Assembly (NCBI GenBank): GCA_034189085.1
Contig: JAXHVH010000005.1
Location: 1-64,000, forward strand
Length of the DNA stretch: 64,000 nt
Direction: 5' to 3'
DNA from: M55B129 sp034189085
Lineage (GTDB): Bacteria > Bacillota > Dethiobacteria > DTU022
The notes below the pieces were generated by a model. It made no database searches. It worked only from the letters and a program-made list of their open reading frames with translations, and was not told the origin of the DNA. The translations under genes and the position numbers were made by a program. Of this stretch, positions 1 through 8,640 are shown piece after piece. The stretch's first letter is position 1. Every line of letters starts with the position of its first letter.

Positions 1-84
1 GACACTGGTCGGCCTATGATATTGTCACCCTGTAAGCGGTCTGCCCTTCAAACCGCTCCCGTGTTTTAACTAAGAAAAGACACA

Positions 85-176
85 AAAGGTCAGGTGGCGC
101 AGGGGAATTCCACCCCTGCACTCTCACAGAAACGGATGTGGACCTCTCGATGTGGCACATAACCGTCCCCTGTGTC
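85..176 (-). other. Possible decayed 3' end of a group II intron
   Basis: Read on the minus strand, this stretch has a motif resembling the end of intron domain V (CCGTTTCTGTGAGAG), then a perfect 7-bp hairpin GCAGGGG/CCCCTGC (99-105 with 113-119) and the ending CCACCTGACC. That order recalls domain V plus the domain VI hairpin of bacterial group II introns. Domain V itself does not fold into the expected helix, and no reverse transcriptase is present in the window. If real, it is a dead remnant whose body lies to the right or was lost. It could equally be an unrelated hairpin. Confidence 0.25.
155..176. repeat. Short dispersed repeat, copy 1
   Basis: GCACATAACCGTCCCC followed by TGTGTC. A close relative lies at 1067-1092 in the same orientation. 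The two copies flank the flavodoxin and small membrane protein genes. The shared core is CACA(T/C)AACCGTCCCC. The origin is unknown. Confidence 0.4.
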
Positions 177-179
177 ATA

Positions 180-653
180 CTAAGAAGGGAACAGTTCGCT
201 TAAACTGGCTAAGCCTTCCTTTATTGACTGTTCGCGGCGGGATCCCGCCCAAACGACAATTTTTGACCCCACTACTCTTGCTCCCCGTAATTCACATTCC
301 TTCTTCATGAAAGAGATGGCCCCGGTCCCACCCAGCCATAAAACTGGAATCTGCTTGGTAACAAAAAGGGCTATTTTTTTACCCTCCATTTTCGGAAGGC
401 TTCGCATATACTTTTTCATGACCGGGTTCAGAGAAAAGGCCTGTACCGGAGCACCGAAAACCAGGGCATCGTAATTGTCAACTTCCGGAGCATTAACAAT
501 CTCAAATTTGCCGGGTTGAGCGGGAATCTTGCCCTCAATGGTTATCTCTTCAATATTTACCTGGTGGCCCGCTTCTTCCAGCGTTTTCAATAGTTTACCG
601 GCAACAGTTTTTGTATTCCCCGTCTGCGAGTAATAAATGATTCCGATTTTCAT
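180..653 (-). CDS. Flavodoxin family protein
   Basis: 157 aa. The protein opens with a beta strand followed by an FMN phosphate-binding loop, IYYSQTGNTKTVA (about residues 6-18), the classic flavodoxin signature. Later segments (ALVFGAPVQAF near 64-74, KKIALFVTKQ near 92-101) match the second and third core strands of the fold. It should be a soluble FMN-dependent electron carrier or NAD(P)H:quinone-type flavoprotein. The partner cannot be read from sequence. It lies 47 bp downstream of a small membrane protein gene on the same strand and probably shares its promoter. The 3' end abuts a short dispersed repeat. Family confidence is high and specific function is low. Confidence 0.8.
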   Translation of the reverse strand: MKIGIIYYSQTGNTKTVAGKLLKTLEEAGHQVNIEEITIEGKIPAQPGKFEIVNAPEVDNYDALVFGAPVQAFSLNPVMKKYMRSLPKMEGKKIALFVTKQIPVLWLGGTGAISFMKKECELRGARVVGSKIVVWAGSRREQSIKEGLASLSELFPS

Positions 654-700
654 AATTTTCCCTCCAGCTGTAAATAGGTTAATCGCCTGAAGAACACACG

Positions 701-847
701 TCAGGACAGTTCTTCCGGGAAAAATCCAAGCACTCCGATCCAGAATGTTGTAGCCTGCCCGATAAAATAAATTACCGCTCCAATAAAACCCAGCCCGTAT
801 ACATCGCTGGCGGCTCCACTACCATGGTAATCTCTGGCCATCTCCAT
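701..847 (-). CDS. Small hydrophobic membrane protein (48 aa)
   Basis: 48 aa, starting MEMARDYHGSG, with one hydrophobic segment (LGFIGAVIYFIGQATTFWIGVLGFF). The start is set by an AAAGGGG ribosome site just upstream and a good promoter at 903-931. From memory, the sequence pattern 'GLIGA.IY.I..AT.FW.GV.GF' belongs to a widespread family of roughly 60-residue bacterial membrane proteins that usually continue with a second helix rich in Trp and Pro. Here the protein stops after FFPEELS, so the second part may be missing. Function is unknown. It is probably cotranscribed with the flavodoxin gene downstream. Confidence 0.6.
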   Translation of the reverse strand: MEMARDYHGSGAASDVYGLGFIGAVIYFIGQATTFWIGVLGFFPEELS

Positions 848-902
848 AATCCCCTTTTAATAAATTGAAAATGATAGCATTGATAAAAGTCCACTTATTA
901 TG

Positions 903-931
903 AGTATACTACTTGCAAAAATATGGAACAA
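903..931 (-). promoter_or_regulatory. Sigma-A promoter of the small protein-flavodoxin unit
   Basis: On the minus strand, -35 TTGTTC (926-931), a 17-bp spacer and -10 TATACT (903-908). The start codon is about 50 nt downstream of the predicted start site. Confidence 0.65.
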
Positions 932-1066
932 TAAATTTTTGTTTAATCACACCGGAGAACATAAGGAAACAGTTCGTTAGTGTTGAAGCCGGATGATAGG
1001 TTCACGCCGCCTCTATGACGGATGCCGCCTGGACAGTTCGCACACTCATATTATAATGTGCCTCGT

Positions 1067-1092
1067 GCACACAACCGTCCCCCTGTATTGTC
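1067..1092. repeat. Short dispersed repeat, copy 2
   Basis: GCACACAACCGTCCCCC followed by TGTATTGTC. It matches the core of the copy at 155-176 and abuts the 3' end of recO. The segment ACAGTTCG also recurs near both copies (190, 969 and 1033). Confidence 0.4.
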
Positions 1093-1825
1093 AGGAATCC
1101 CTTAAAAATAACCTGGATTTAATTTCACCCAGGTCCAGATGGTAGGTTAAAAACCCGGCAGTAACAGCCGCCAGCTCTTTTTTTTGATTGGACAGCAAGC
1201 GAAGCAGGCCAACCTGTGAAAGTGGTGCTTCCACTAACCGTCTGAGCAAAGCCAGGGTACCCTGGTCGATATCAATTGCATCAGCAGCGCGACAGCGGCT
1301 GCAGAGCATGCCGCCCTGCCGGGGGCTGAAGGCGACCACATGATGTTCGCCACAGTTGATACAGCTGTCGAGGTGAGGGCTGTAGCCGGCAGCATGGGCA
1401 AGCTGAAGCTCAAAGGATCGGCACAGGAGAAAACGATCTTTATTCTCCCCGAGCAGGGTCCAGGCTTCCAGAAGAAGGGTATAGATTTCGGGGCAAGGCT
1501 CCTCACCCGAAATGAGGCGGTCCGTGAGCTCGGAGAAGTAGAGGCCAGCAGCATAGAGGTCGGGGTTTTCCCGAAACCAGTTGAACCGATCGATGGTGTC
1601 CTGTCCGGTAATGATGGGCCATGTCTTACCGCGATGGAAAGTGTAGCGGCCGTGGGTAAAGAGATCCACGCCGGCGGCCAGCTTGCTTTTGACCCTGCGG
1701 GCGCCGCGGGCAACTGCTTCAAATTTGCCTTCTTCCCTGGTCAGCAGGGTAATGAGCCTGTCTGCTTCCCCCAGAATCCGGGTGCGCAGGACGAGGCCTT
1801 CCGCTTTGAACAATTTTTCTCTCAA
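1091..1825 (-). CDS. recO: DNA repair protein RecO
   Basis: 244 aa, the usual length for RecO. The N-terminal OB-fold segment (KAEGLVLRTRILGEADRLITLLT) is typical. A four-Cys zinc site follows near the C-terminus (CINCGE...CSRC, about residues 154-178). RecO loads RecA on SSB-coated single strands together with RecR, in recombinational repair. The first start in frame is TTG at 1825, 10 nt after a GGAG; no better ATG precedes the conserved segment. It lies 30 bp downstream of era, the standard Bacillota arrangement, and is probably in the same operon. Confidence 0.95.
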   Translation of the reverse strand: MREKLFKAEGLVLRTRILGEADRLITLLTREEGKFEAVARGARRVKSKLAAGVDLFTHGRYTFHRGKTWPIITGQDTIDRFNWFRENPDLYAAGLYFSELTDRLISGEEPCPEIYTLLLEAWTLLGENKDRFLLCRSFELQLAHAAGYSPHLDSCINCGEHHVVAFSPRQGGMLCSRCRAADAIDIDQGTLALLRRLVEAPLSQVGLLRLLSNQKKELAAVTAGFLTYHLDLGEIKSRLFLRDS

Positions 1826-1855
1826 TAAAAATGCGCTCCTTCAATCCGCTCTTTT

Positions 1856-2740
1856 TTACCTGTAACCCAGACGATGCAGTTCTTCCTCCCGATTGCGCCA
1901 GTCCTTTTTCACCTTGACGCGCAGATCAAGGTAAATGTGACGGCCGAATAGGGCTTCCAGTTCCTGCCTGGCCATTGTGCCAACCTGTTTAAGTTTGCTA
2001 CCCTTTTTACCAACGATGATACCGATTTGTGATTTGCGCTCAACGAAAATTTCGGAGCGGATGTCTAGCAGATCTTCAGTCTGACGCAGCTGCATTTCTT
2101 CAATTACCACGGCGATGGAAAAGGGAATTTCCTGCCTGGTAAGATTGATGATCTTTTCCCTGATCACTTCGGCAGCAATGAATTTTTCCGGTTGATCAGT
2201 CACCATTTCGGGAGGGTAGTACTGCGGCCCTTCGGGCATCATTGCCAGGGAAGCATCAACAAAACATTCCAGGTTTATTTTCTTCAAAGCAGAAAGAGCA
2301 AAATGATCATCAAAGGAGCAGAGCTCTCTATAACGGTTGATGTTTTTAGCCAGAAGTTCGGGCGCGGCCAGATCTATTTTGTTTAAAACCAGGAAAACCG
2401 GGCTTTCAGTCATTTCGAGAAACTCTGCAATGTAGGCATCACCCCTGCCGGGAGGTTTATCTGCTTCCACCACGAAGCAAATCAAATCGACCTCCTGCAT
2501 GGTTGCCCTGGCCATACGAACCATCGCTGTGCCAAGCAGGTGTTTCGGTTTGTGCAACCCCGGGGTGTCGATATAAATCATCTGCCCTTCCGGCCTGGTC
2601 AGCACAGCCCGAATCTGGTTCCTGGTAGTCTGGGGCCGGTCCGAGGTAATGGCTATTTTTTCGTCGACCAGGCTGTTGAGAAGGGTCGACTTGCCCACAT
2701 TAGGCCTTCCAATCAAAGCGGCAAATCCTGATTTATGCAT
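1856..2740 (-). CDS. era: GTPase Era
   Basis: 294 aa. The G1 motif GRPNVGKST is near residue 11, G3 is DTPGLHKP near 58 and G4 is NKID near 120. A C-terminal KH domain (VGKKGSKLKQVGTMAR) binds the 3' end of 16S rRNA. Era takes part in 30S subunit assembly and couples it to growth. The ATG at 2740 has an AAGG site 6 nt upstream. It lies between the cdd/TrmO-like fusion and recO, as in many Bacillota. Confidence 0.97.
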   Translation of the reverse strand: MHKSGFAALIGRPNVGKSTLLNSLVDEKIAITSDRPQTTRNQIRAVLTRPEGQMIYIDTPGLHKPKHLLGTAMVRMARATMQEVDLICFVVEADKPPGRGDAYIAEFLEMTESPVFLVLNKIDLAAPELLAKNINRYRELCSFDDHFALSALKKINLECFVDASLAMMPEGPQYYPPEMVTDQPEKFIAAEVIREKIINLTRQEIPFSIAVVIEEMQLRQTEDLLDIRSEIFVERKSQIGIIVGKKGSKLKQVGTMARQELEALFGRHIYLDLRVKVKKDWRNREEELHRLGYR

Positions 2741-2758
2741 GAAATACCTTCTTATTTT

Positions 2759-3592
2759 TTAATTGATGATTGTTTTCAGATCAAGAACCGGTGTCCCGTT
2801 GATCAGATCCAGTCCCCTGACCATGATCCGGTTACGGTCCACCGCCATAATCTCTCCGGTCGACTGGGCAATGGCATTGGGACGGTGCGGGGAGTGGCAG
2901 GCAAAAATGCCATAGATTTCGTTTCCCCTGCCTCTGCGCCTATCTTTGAGGGTAAATCCCCGGGATTGATGCAGGTAAGCAATAACCGTTATTTTTTCCT
3001 CTTCATCTACCCGGTAGAGTCCTTCTTCCATCTCAGGATCGAGAATGATCTGCGAAATCAATTCCCGGTAATTGTCCGGTATGTCCTTTGGACTTAGAAT
3101 ATTATTGGCCACATAACCGATGGGGGTAAAAGATACCGGCAGGCGCCATAGATCTTCTTCCTCCTCCCGATTCCGGCCCACAGGGTTGTCAGCCCATGCC
3201 GCCCCTCCATAAGGCTCCGGCAGGAGATCGAGTAGAGGCATCACCACCATTTCTCCTGCCAGGTTGCCCATAATCACTTCAATGTTCCCGGTTATTTCCC
3301 AGATTACCTGCCGGCAGGCTCCGCATGGAACCGGGGGTTGGGTACAGTCGGCCACGATGGCAATTTTACTGAATCGGCGATAGCCGTAGTGCACAGCAGT
3401 CCAGCAGGCTAACCTCTCAGCACAAACAGTCAACCCCAGTGAAGAATTCTCGATGTTGCTGCCGGTTATAACGTTGCCTTCCCCTGTAAGCAAAGCCGCT
3501 CCCACCGGAAACCGGGAATAGGGCGCATAGGCTTTCAGACGCGCCGCCCGCGCAACAGCCAGTAAGGTTTCTCTTTTCACCGGGGTAAACAC
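2759..3592 (-). CDS. cdd: Cytidine deaminase fused to a TrmO-like domain
   Basis: 277 aa, about twice the length of an ordinary cytidine deaminase. Residues 1-132 are a complete tetrameric-type Cdd: NIEN (46-49), zinc ligand and catalytic pair C57-A-E59, and the zinc motif PCGAC (89-93). Residues about 154-277 resemble TrmO/TsaA (UPF0066), the SAM-dependent methylase of tRNA t6A37: they open with PIGYV, have GIFACHSPHRPNAI (228-241) where TrmO has GIFATRSP.RPNPIG, and end in LDLINGTPVLDLK. The usual 'DGLEG...FSH' segment is degenerate. The reading frame is continuous with an acidic linker (141-150). The start is GTG at 3592; GTG at 3580 is possible. The deaminase converts cytidine to uridine; the job of the second domain is inferred. 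Confidence 0.85.
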   Translation of the reverse strand: MFTPVKRETLLAVARAARLKAYAPYSRFPVGAALLTGEGNVITGSNIENSSLGLTVCAERLACWTAVHYGYRRFSKIAIVADCTQPPVPCGACRQVIWEITGNIEVIMGNLAGEMVVMPLLDLLPEPYGGAAWADNPVGRNREEEEDLWRLPVSFTPIGYVANNILSPKDIPDNYRELISQIILDPEMEEGLYRVDEEEKITVIAYLHQSRGFTLKDRRRGRGNEIYGIFACHSPHRPNAIAQSTGEIMAVDRNRIMVRGLDLINGTPVLDLKTIIN

Positions 3593-3603
3593 CTCTCTTC
3601 ACT

Positions 3604-4659
3604 TTATTCGGCGTACACATAGGCCGGCAGTTTGATAAAACCGGAATGGCTGATATTAAAAACAAGGCCTCGTTTATCTTCAAGTTCTTCGATGATGATG
3701 TCCAGGCCGCTGATTAGCAAGTCCGGTTCGCCGACTGCTTGAATGGTAACCGGGTTGGTGGGAATCTGCTGGTAATTAACCATAATTAAAGGCCCGGTAC
3801 ATCGAATGGCGCTGGTAACCGTCAGTCTCTGACCACCTACGCTAACTCCTCGTGCTCCCGCACTGAAAAGTTCGTTCACTATGTCACGAATATCGGCATC
3901 GTGCACCAGAGCCCTGCTTCCCTCGGATTCCATGGCATCGTAAATCTGCAGGGTAATCCCGGGTCCGACCATCTCCGCCAGGCCGGCCTGTACCCTCATT
4001 TCATACAGCCTCAGCCGCAGTGAATTGCGATCTTCGTTTAAAGTTTCAAGCTGCTCCTGCGTTGTCTGTGGCACCACCAGGGTAGCAGTGCCATCAACAA
4101 TTTCAAGATCAATGCTTTGTTCCGCAAAACAGCGATCCTGGGTGTAAATTGTTTTAATTTCCTGAACGGTGTGGGGTTCTAAAAATTGATCGGGGTAAAT
4201 GTCAATTTTGCCTTCGGTTACTCTGATATATAAATGGGTTTTCTCTGCAGTTCCCTGAACAATGGCGTCTTCATTAACAGCAGCCATCACCTTCTCTTTT
4301 AACAAATCGTCGGCTTCCCTGATAATTGTTTCCTGGGCACAGCGGCCCTGGTTGAGGATAATTTGGATCAGATCATCGCTGGTTACGGCCAGATCCACGG
4401 CATAATTATATTCTGCCAGCGCTTCCCTGACTGCGGGAACATTGTCCACTTCCATGTCATTGGCCAGGCGATGAATATAATCAGATAAATCGCGGGCCAG
4501 TTCCTGTTTGTAAGAAAAAAGGTTGTCCGCAGCTCTGACGCTTGTAATCACATAGTAGTAACCGAAAGCGATGAGAATGGTATTGATCAGAATAATTACC
4601 AGGATCACCAGCTGCACCTTACCGCTGCTGGAAGAACGGTGGTCCGAATACCCGGACAT
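3604..4659 (-). CDS. DUF881 family membrane-anchored protein
   Basis: 351 aa. One N-terminal membrane helix (VQLVILVIILINTILIAFGYYYV, about 15-37) is followed by a long extracytoplasmic region. The C-terminal part, GPGITLQIYDA through ALVHDADIRDIVNELFSAGA to PVTIQAVGE, matches DUF881 (YlxW/YlxX family), seen near division genes in Bacillota. A segment LETLNEDRNSLRLRLYEMR looks coiled coil. Function is unknown. It sits between dgkA and cdd in the conserved cluster. The ATG follows a GGGGGA site at a longish distance of 11 nt. Confidence 0.75.
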   Translation of the reverse strand: MSGYSDHRSSSSGKVQLVILVIILINTILIAFGYYYVITSVRAADNLFSYKQELARDLSDYIHRLANDMEVDNVPAVREALAEYNYAVDLAVTSDDLIQIILNQGRCAQETIIREADDLLKEKVMAAVNEDAIVQGTAEKTHLYIRVTEGKIDIYPDQFLEPHTVQEIKTIYTQDRCFAEQSIDLEIVDGTATLVVPQTTQEQLETLNEDRNSLRLRLYEMRVQAGLAEMVGPGITLQIYDAMESEGSRALVHDADIRDIVNELFSAGARGVSVGGQRLTVTSAIRCTGPLIMVNYQQIPTNPVTIQAVGEPDLLISGLDIIIEELEDKRGLVFNISHSGFIKLPAYVYAE

Positions 4660-4693
4660 AATTAAGTCAATCCCCCATTATAATTAATTTCAC

Positions 4694-5062
4694 TTACAAA
4701 ATCCCTCTGATAATTGACCACAGGGGCGGCCCCAGAACGACAACCCCCACGATCACGGCATAGACAGCAGTAAGCAAAACGGCCCCTGCAGCAACATCTT
4801 TGGACGTTTGAGCCAGGTGACTACGCTTTTTTGTATAAAGATCAATCGTCTTTTCTACAGACGTGTTAAAAGTTTCAGCAACCAGCACCAGCACTACGGC
4901 AGTAACCAGGAACAGCATGCCGTTAAGTCCGACTCTGAGGCTTAATCCGGCTGCCAGGGCGGCAATCCCGGCCAGGCCGTGAATGGTCATATTTCGCTGC
5001 GTCCTAAAACAATATACCAGGCCGATGCAGGCGTTTTTCAGACTTCTTTGGACTTCTCTCAT
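4694..5062 (-). CDS. dgkA: Undecaprenol/diacylglycerol kinase
   Basis: 122 aa. It has three membrane helices and the family signature AETFNTSVEKTIDL (about 62-75), with the conserved Glu, Asn and Glu of the active site, and KDVAAGAVLL further on. In Bacillota this small membrane kinase phosphorylates undecaprenol and feeds the lipid carrier pool for cell-wall synthesis; diacylglycerol is the E. coli substrate. It ends with an extra hydrophobic helix. Its start is 5 bp after the ybeY stop, so the two are one transcription unit. Confidence 0.92.
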   Translation of the reverse strand: MREVQRSLKNACIGLVYCFRTQRNMTIHGLAGIAALAAGLSLRVGLNGMLFLVTAVVLVLVAETFNTSVEKTIDLYTKKRSHLAQTSKDVAAGAVLLTAVYAVIVGVVVLGPPLWSIIRGIL

Positions 5063-5067
5063 TCTCT

Positions 5068-5538
5068 TTATTCCTCCACCAGGAAGCCAGAATACAGTCT
5101 CAGCAGTTCCTGTTCCTTCTTCCTCATTCGGGCGGTATCCCCCTCTTCTTCATGATCGAATCCCAGCAAATGGAGCATGCCGTGGATGGCCAGCAGCAGT
5201 ATCTCCTTTTCCAGGGAGTGACCTGCTTTTTCCGCCTGTTCACGGGCTCGATCGATGGAAATATAAATATCTCCAAAAGCAAAATCCTCTTCATGCCCCT
5301 GATCAAGATTTTCTTCTGCATCAAAATATGAGAAAGAAAGGACATCGGTCGGAGCATCCCTGTCCCTGAAACGACGGTTCAGATCATGAAGATAGCTGTC
5401 GCCGGCAATAACTACCGCCGTTTCACCACCCTTCAGGTTGTGCTCTGCCAGCAGATCATTAACCACCCTGAGCAGCTTTTCAGTGACTTTCCTGGAAAGA
5501 CCTTCATTACCTTTTAAAAAGTTTATTGTAACGCTCAC
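5068..5538 (-). CDS. ybeY: Endoribonuclease YbeY
   Basis: 156 aa. The zinc motif HGMLHLLGFDH (about 118-128) gives the three His ligands of YbeY, with the conserved RDRDAPTDVLSF segment upstream. YbeY matures the 3' end of 16S rRNA and takes part in ribosome quality control, often working with Era. The ATG overlaps the stop of pgpH by 4 bases, indicating translational coupling. Confidence 0.95.
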   Translation of the reverse strand: MSVTINFLKGNEGLSRKVTEKLLRVVNDLLAEHNLKGGETAVVIAGDSYLHDLNRRFRDRDAPTDVLSFSYFDAEENLDQGHEEDFAFGDIYISIDRAREQAEKAGHSLEKEILLLAIHGMLHLLGFDHEEEGDTARMRKKEQELLRLYSGFLVEE

Positions 5539-7646
5539 CTGGTAGCCCTGCTCCTTTCGATTTCCGCTTTCAGTTCCTTTTCCGGATATTCAATCCGCGA
5601 ATGATAGACGCCGGACATGATGTAAATAAAAGCATCGGCTATGATGTCAAGTTCCTTCAGCGTCAGATCACTCTGGTCAAGCTGTCCGTCTTCCAATTTT
5701 TCTTTGATCATCCGCCGGACCATCATTTCGACCCGGTTACTGGTGGGCTTGGTTAAAGAACGCACTCCCGCTTCCACTGCATCAGCCAGCATAATAATGG
5801 CCGCTTCCTTGGTCTGCGGTTTTGGCCCTTCATAGCGAAATTTTTCTGCCTCTATATTCTCTTCCCCGTTCTGTTCCACCGCTTGCTGGTAAAAAAAGGA
5901 AATCATACTGGTACCGTGATGCTGGGCAGCTATATCAATAATGGGCTCTGGTAAACGATATTTTCGCCCCATGTCCACCCCATCCTTGGGGTGAGCCCCG
6001 ATTATCAAGGCGCTGAGGTTGGGTGACAGTTTTTGATGCGGATTTTCTCCCGAAAGCTGGTTTTCAGAAAAGAAATAAGGCCTTTTTAACTTGCCAATGT
6101 CATGGTAATAAGCACCAACTCTGGTCAGAAGCGAATTTGCCTTGACGCGGTCGGCTGCCGCTTCGGCCAGGTTTGAAACCATCATGCTGTGATAATAAGT
6201 ACCCGGAGCTTTGAGAAGCAGTTCTCGCAGCAGGGGATGGTTGGGGTTTGACAGTTCCAGGAGGGTAATAGCCGTAGTCACCCCGAACAGACTTTCCAGG
6301 AATGGAAGCAGACCAATGGCCACCACTGCAGAAAAAATACCGTTGCCTACCCCGGCAATGGCACTGTAACTAAAATTGATCAGCGAATCCGTTTCCATGC
6401 TCACATTTCCGAAAAAGAGGTAAACTGCCAGAATCAAAGTAAAATCGGTGGCCGATACATAAAATCCAGCCCTGGCCAGGTCACTGCGTTGACTGAGCCT
6501 GGTCACTGCATAAATGGAGGCCAGCCCTCCCATCAAGGCTACCAGGATATAAGAAAATTCACCGCCGGTGATCAATCCCACCATTAAAGTGAGCGCCAGG
6601 TTGTTGATCAAGGCCAGCTTATAACCAAATAAAACTGTTATGAGGATCACACCCATGGCCACCGGGACGAAAAATCCCGAAAAATAAGAAGCAGCCACGG
6701 AAAAAACAAGGGTGATGAAAAATACCAGGCCCATCAATAAAAGTAAAGACGGGCTGTTAAAAACATCATTGACAAAGATGTAGATATAACTGCCGGCCAA
6801 TATAAAAACTACGGCCAACAGCAGAAACAGGCCAATATAGGCCGGGTAATCGGCCTGCTGCCCCCTGATCAGGCCGAGATCTTCGAGCAGGGCATACTGG
6901 TGCTCGGTAACCGGTTCGCCCTCACTGACAATCAAAGTATCGCGGAAAACAATCACCGGCTCGACCTGCCGGCGAGCCAGCTCACGGCTTTCTTCAGTGG
7001 CCATGGCATTGTAAAACATGTTCTGTTCCACCAGGGGTTCAACCAGTGTTTCAGCAATTCTTTTTAATTCGGCACTGACCGGATAAAGAGCAATTTCCTG
7101 ATTCAATCGCCGGCGGGCCAGTGCTTCTTCGTCTTCTTTAATCCCCTGTTCAAAAACATCACGAACGGAGTTGTTGATCCTTTCCTGCAAATCCCTCAGT
7201 GTGTCCGTATCGGTGAGCAGGGCTTCTACCGCTGAAGGAGGTAAATCATTGCCAACTATGCTTTCAAGGATTTCTAATTTTTCTTCAGGTTCCAGCTCCG
7301 GGTCTTCCGTGATATCGAGGATATCATCAAAAAAGGTCCCAATTTCAGCCAGGGCTCGATCGAGGACATCCGGATCATAATCGAAAACTTCCTCCACCGA
7401 TTCTGAAGCATCCTGGCGGCGCTCTTCCGTGGCATATTCATCGACGGCATCGCGGGGCGCAAAAATCGTTTGCGGGCTTGGACGCCCTACATTAATATCC
7501 AGGCGGGCGGGCATACTGACAAAAGCCAGCAAGAAATAGATAGCCGCGAAAAGAACGACAACGAGGACAAATTTTTGCAAACCCTTGCTATCTTTAAAAG
7601 AAATTGAGCGGTTAAATATTTCTTTCCAATTAGTCTTTTTCTTCAT
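5535..7646 (-). CDS. pgpH: Cyclic-di-AMP phosphodiesterase PgpH (7TMR-HD)
   Basis: 703 aa. Order: one membrane helix, a large extracytoplasmic domain (about 60-270), a block of seven helices, then a cytoplasmic HD domain with HDIGK (in YYHDIGKLKRP) and a second His pair in QHHGTS. PgpH hydrolyses c-di-AMP, the osmotic and cell-wall second messenger. I chose the ATG at 7646 because it follows AAAGGA at good distance and begins MKKKTNW; a longer frame runs back into phoH without support. It overlaps the end of phoH by 17 bases. The B. subtilis homologue is yqfF. Confidence 0.93.
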   Translation of the reverse strand: MKKKTNWKEIFNRSISFKDSKGLQKFVLVVVLFAAIYFLLAFVSMPARLDINVGRPSPQTIFAPRDAVDEYATEERRQDASESVEEVFDYDPDVLDRALAEIGTFFDDILDITEDPELEPEEKLEILESIVGNDLPPSAVEALLTDTDTLRDLQERINNSVRDVFEQGIKEDEEALARRRLNQEIALYPVSAELKRIAETLVEPLVEQNMFYNAMATEESRELARRQVEPVIVFRDTLIVSEGEPVTEHQYALLEDLGLIRGQQADYPAYIGLFLLLAVVFILAGSYIYIFVNDVFNSPSLLLLMGLVFFITLVFSVAASYFSGFFVPVAMGVILITVLFGYKLALINNLALTLMVGLITGGEFSYILVALMGGLASIYAVTRLSQRSDLARAGFYVSATDFTLILAVYLFFGNVSMETDSLINFSYSAIAGVGNGIFSAVVAIGLLPFLESLFGVTTAITLLELSNPNHPLLRELLLKAPGTYYHSMMVSNLAEAAADRVKANSLLTRVGAYYHDIGKLKRPYFFSENQLSGENPHQKLSPNLSALIIGAHPKDGVDMGRKYRLPEPIIDIAAQHHGTSMISFFYQQAVEQNGEENIEAEKFRYEGPKPQTKEAAIIMLADAVEAGVRSLTKPTSNRVEMMVRRMIKEKLEDGQLDQSDLTLKELDIIADAFIYIMSGVYHSRIEYPEKELKAEIERSRATR

Positions 7647-8640
7647 AACCGTTCCTTTCTTTACCGTTCCGTTCCTTTGAAGCCTCATATTCTTCGTAGG
7701 CTTTAATGATACTCTGAACCAGAGGGTGCCTGACAACATCTTTTTCAGTCAGGTTGACCAGGGCAATCCCTTCGATGTTGGCCAGAATACGGGATGCTTC
7801 CTCCAGGCCGGAATAACGTCCTTTCGGTAGATCAACCTGGGTAATATCGCCGGTGATTACCGCCTTTGAGCCGAAACCAAGCCGGGTGAGAAACATTTTC
7901 ATTTGTTCAGAGGTAGCATTCTGCCCTTCATCAAGGATAACGAAGGAATCATCAAGGGTCCTGCCCCTCATATAGGCAAGGGGAGCAATTTCGATTACTC
8001 CTCTTTCCCGGTATTTTTGGAACACATCGATTCCCAGCAAATCATAGAGCCCGTCGTAAATGGGCCGCAGGTAGGGATCGACTTTCTCCTGGAAATCCCC
8101 GGGCAGAAAACCGAGATGCTCGCCTGCTTCAACCGCCGGGCGGGTTAAAATGAGGCGCTGGACCTGCTTGTTTTTCAAAGCATCAACAGCCATCGCCAGG
8201 GCCAGGTAGGTTTTCCCCGTTCCGGCCGGTCCGATTGAAAGAACTACATCATAACGCCGGATCGCTTCTAAATAGTGTTTCTGTCCCACTGTTTTCGGCC
8301 GGATCTGTTTCCCCCGCGGTGTCACCAGAAGCAGATCGCTGAAAACAGTCCGGATTGATTCAACATCTCCTTCAGAGGTCAGTTTTAAAGCATATTCAAA
8401 TTCCCGACCCGTCAGCAGGTGCCCCTTCCGGATGTGTTCCAGCAGTTCCTGAAACATGCGATAAACCTGTTCTACATCTTCGGGGGAACCTTCTATGGCC
8501 AGTTCATGTCCTTTTGGAATCAGACGCACCGCAAAACAATCTTCAATCAGGCGGAAATGACGGTCATGTTTTCCCAATAGCTGAATTGACTCGTCTCCGC
8601 CCTTTAAAAGAATGGTCCGGCTGCTTTTAATTTCAGACAA
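7630..8640 (-). CDS. phoH: PhoH-like ATPase (YbeZ)
   Basis: 336 aa. A short N-terminal KH-like region precedes a P-loop domain with Walker A GPAGTGKT (about 139-146) and Walker B FVILDEGQN. PhoH/YbeZ proteins are cytoplasmic ATPases tied to RNA metabolism and usually sit beside ybeY, as here with pgpH between them. The start is TTG at 8640, 10 nt after GGAG; no ATG is available before the conserved N-terminus. The yqfC/yqfD pair often found upstream in Bacillota is absent. Confidence 0.93.
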   Translation of the reverse strand: MSEIKSSRTILLKGGDESIQLLGKHDRHFRLIEDCFAVRLIPKGHELAIEGSPEDVEQVYRMFQELLEHIRKGHLLTGREFEYALKLTSEGDVESIRTVFSDLLLVTPRGKQIRPKTVGQKHYLEAIRRYDVVLSIGPAGTGKTYLALAMAVDALKNKQVQRLILTRPAVEAGEHLGFLPGDFQEKVDPYLRPIYDGLYDLLGIDVFQKYRERGVIEIAPLAYMRGRTLDDSFVILDEGQNATSEQMKMFLTRLGFGSKAVITGDITQVDLPKGRYSGLEEASRILANIEGIALVNLTEKDVVRHPLVQSIIKAYEEYEASKERNGKERNGYEEKD

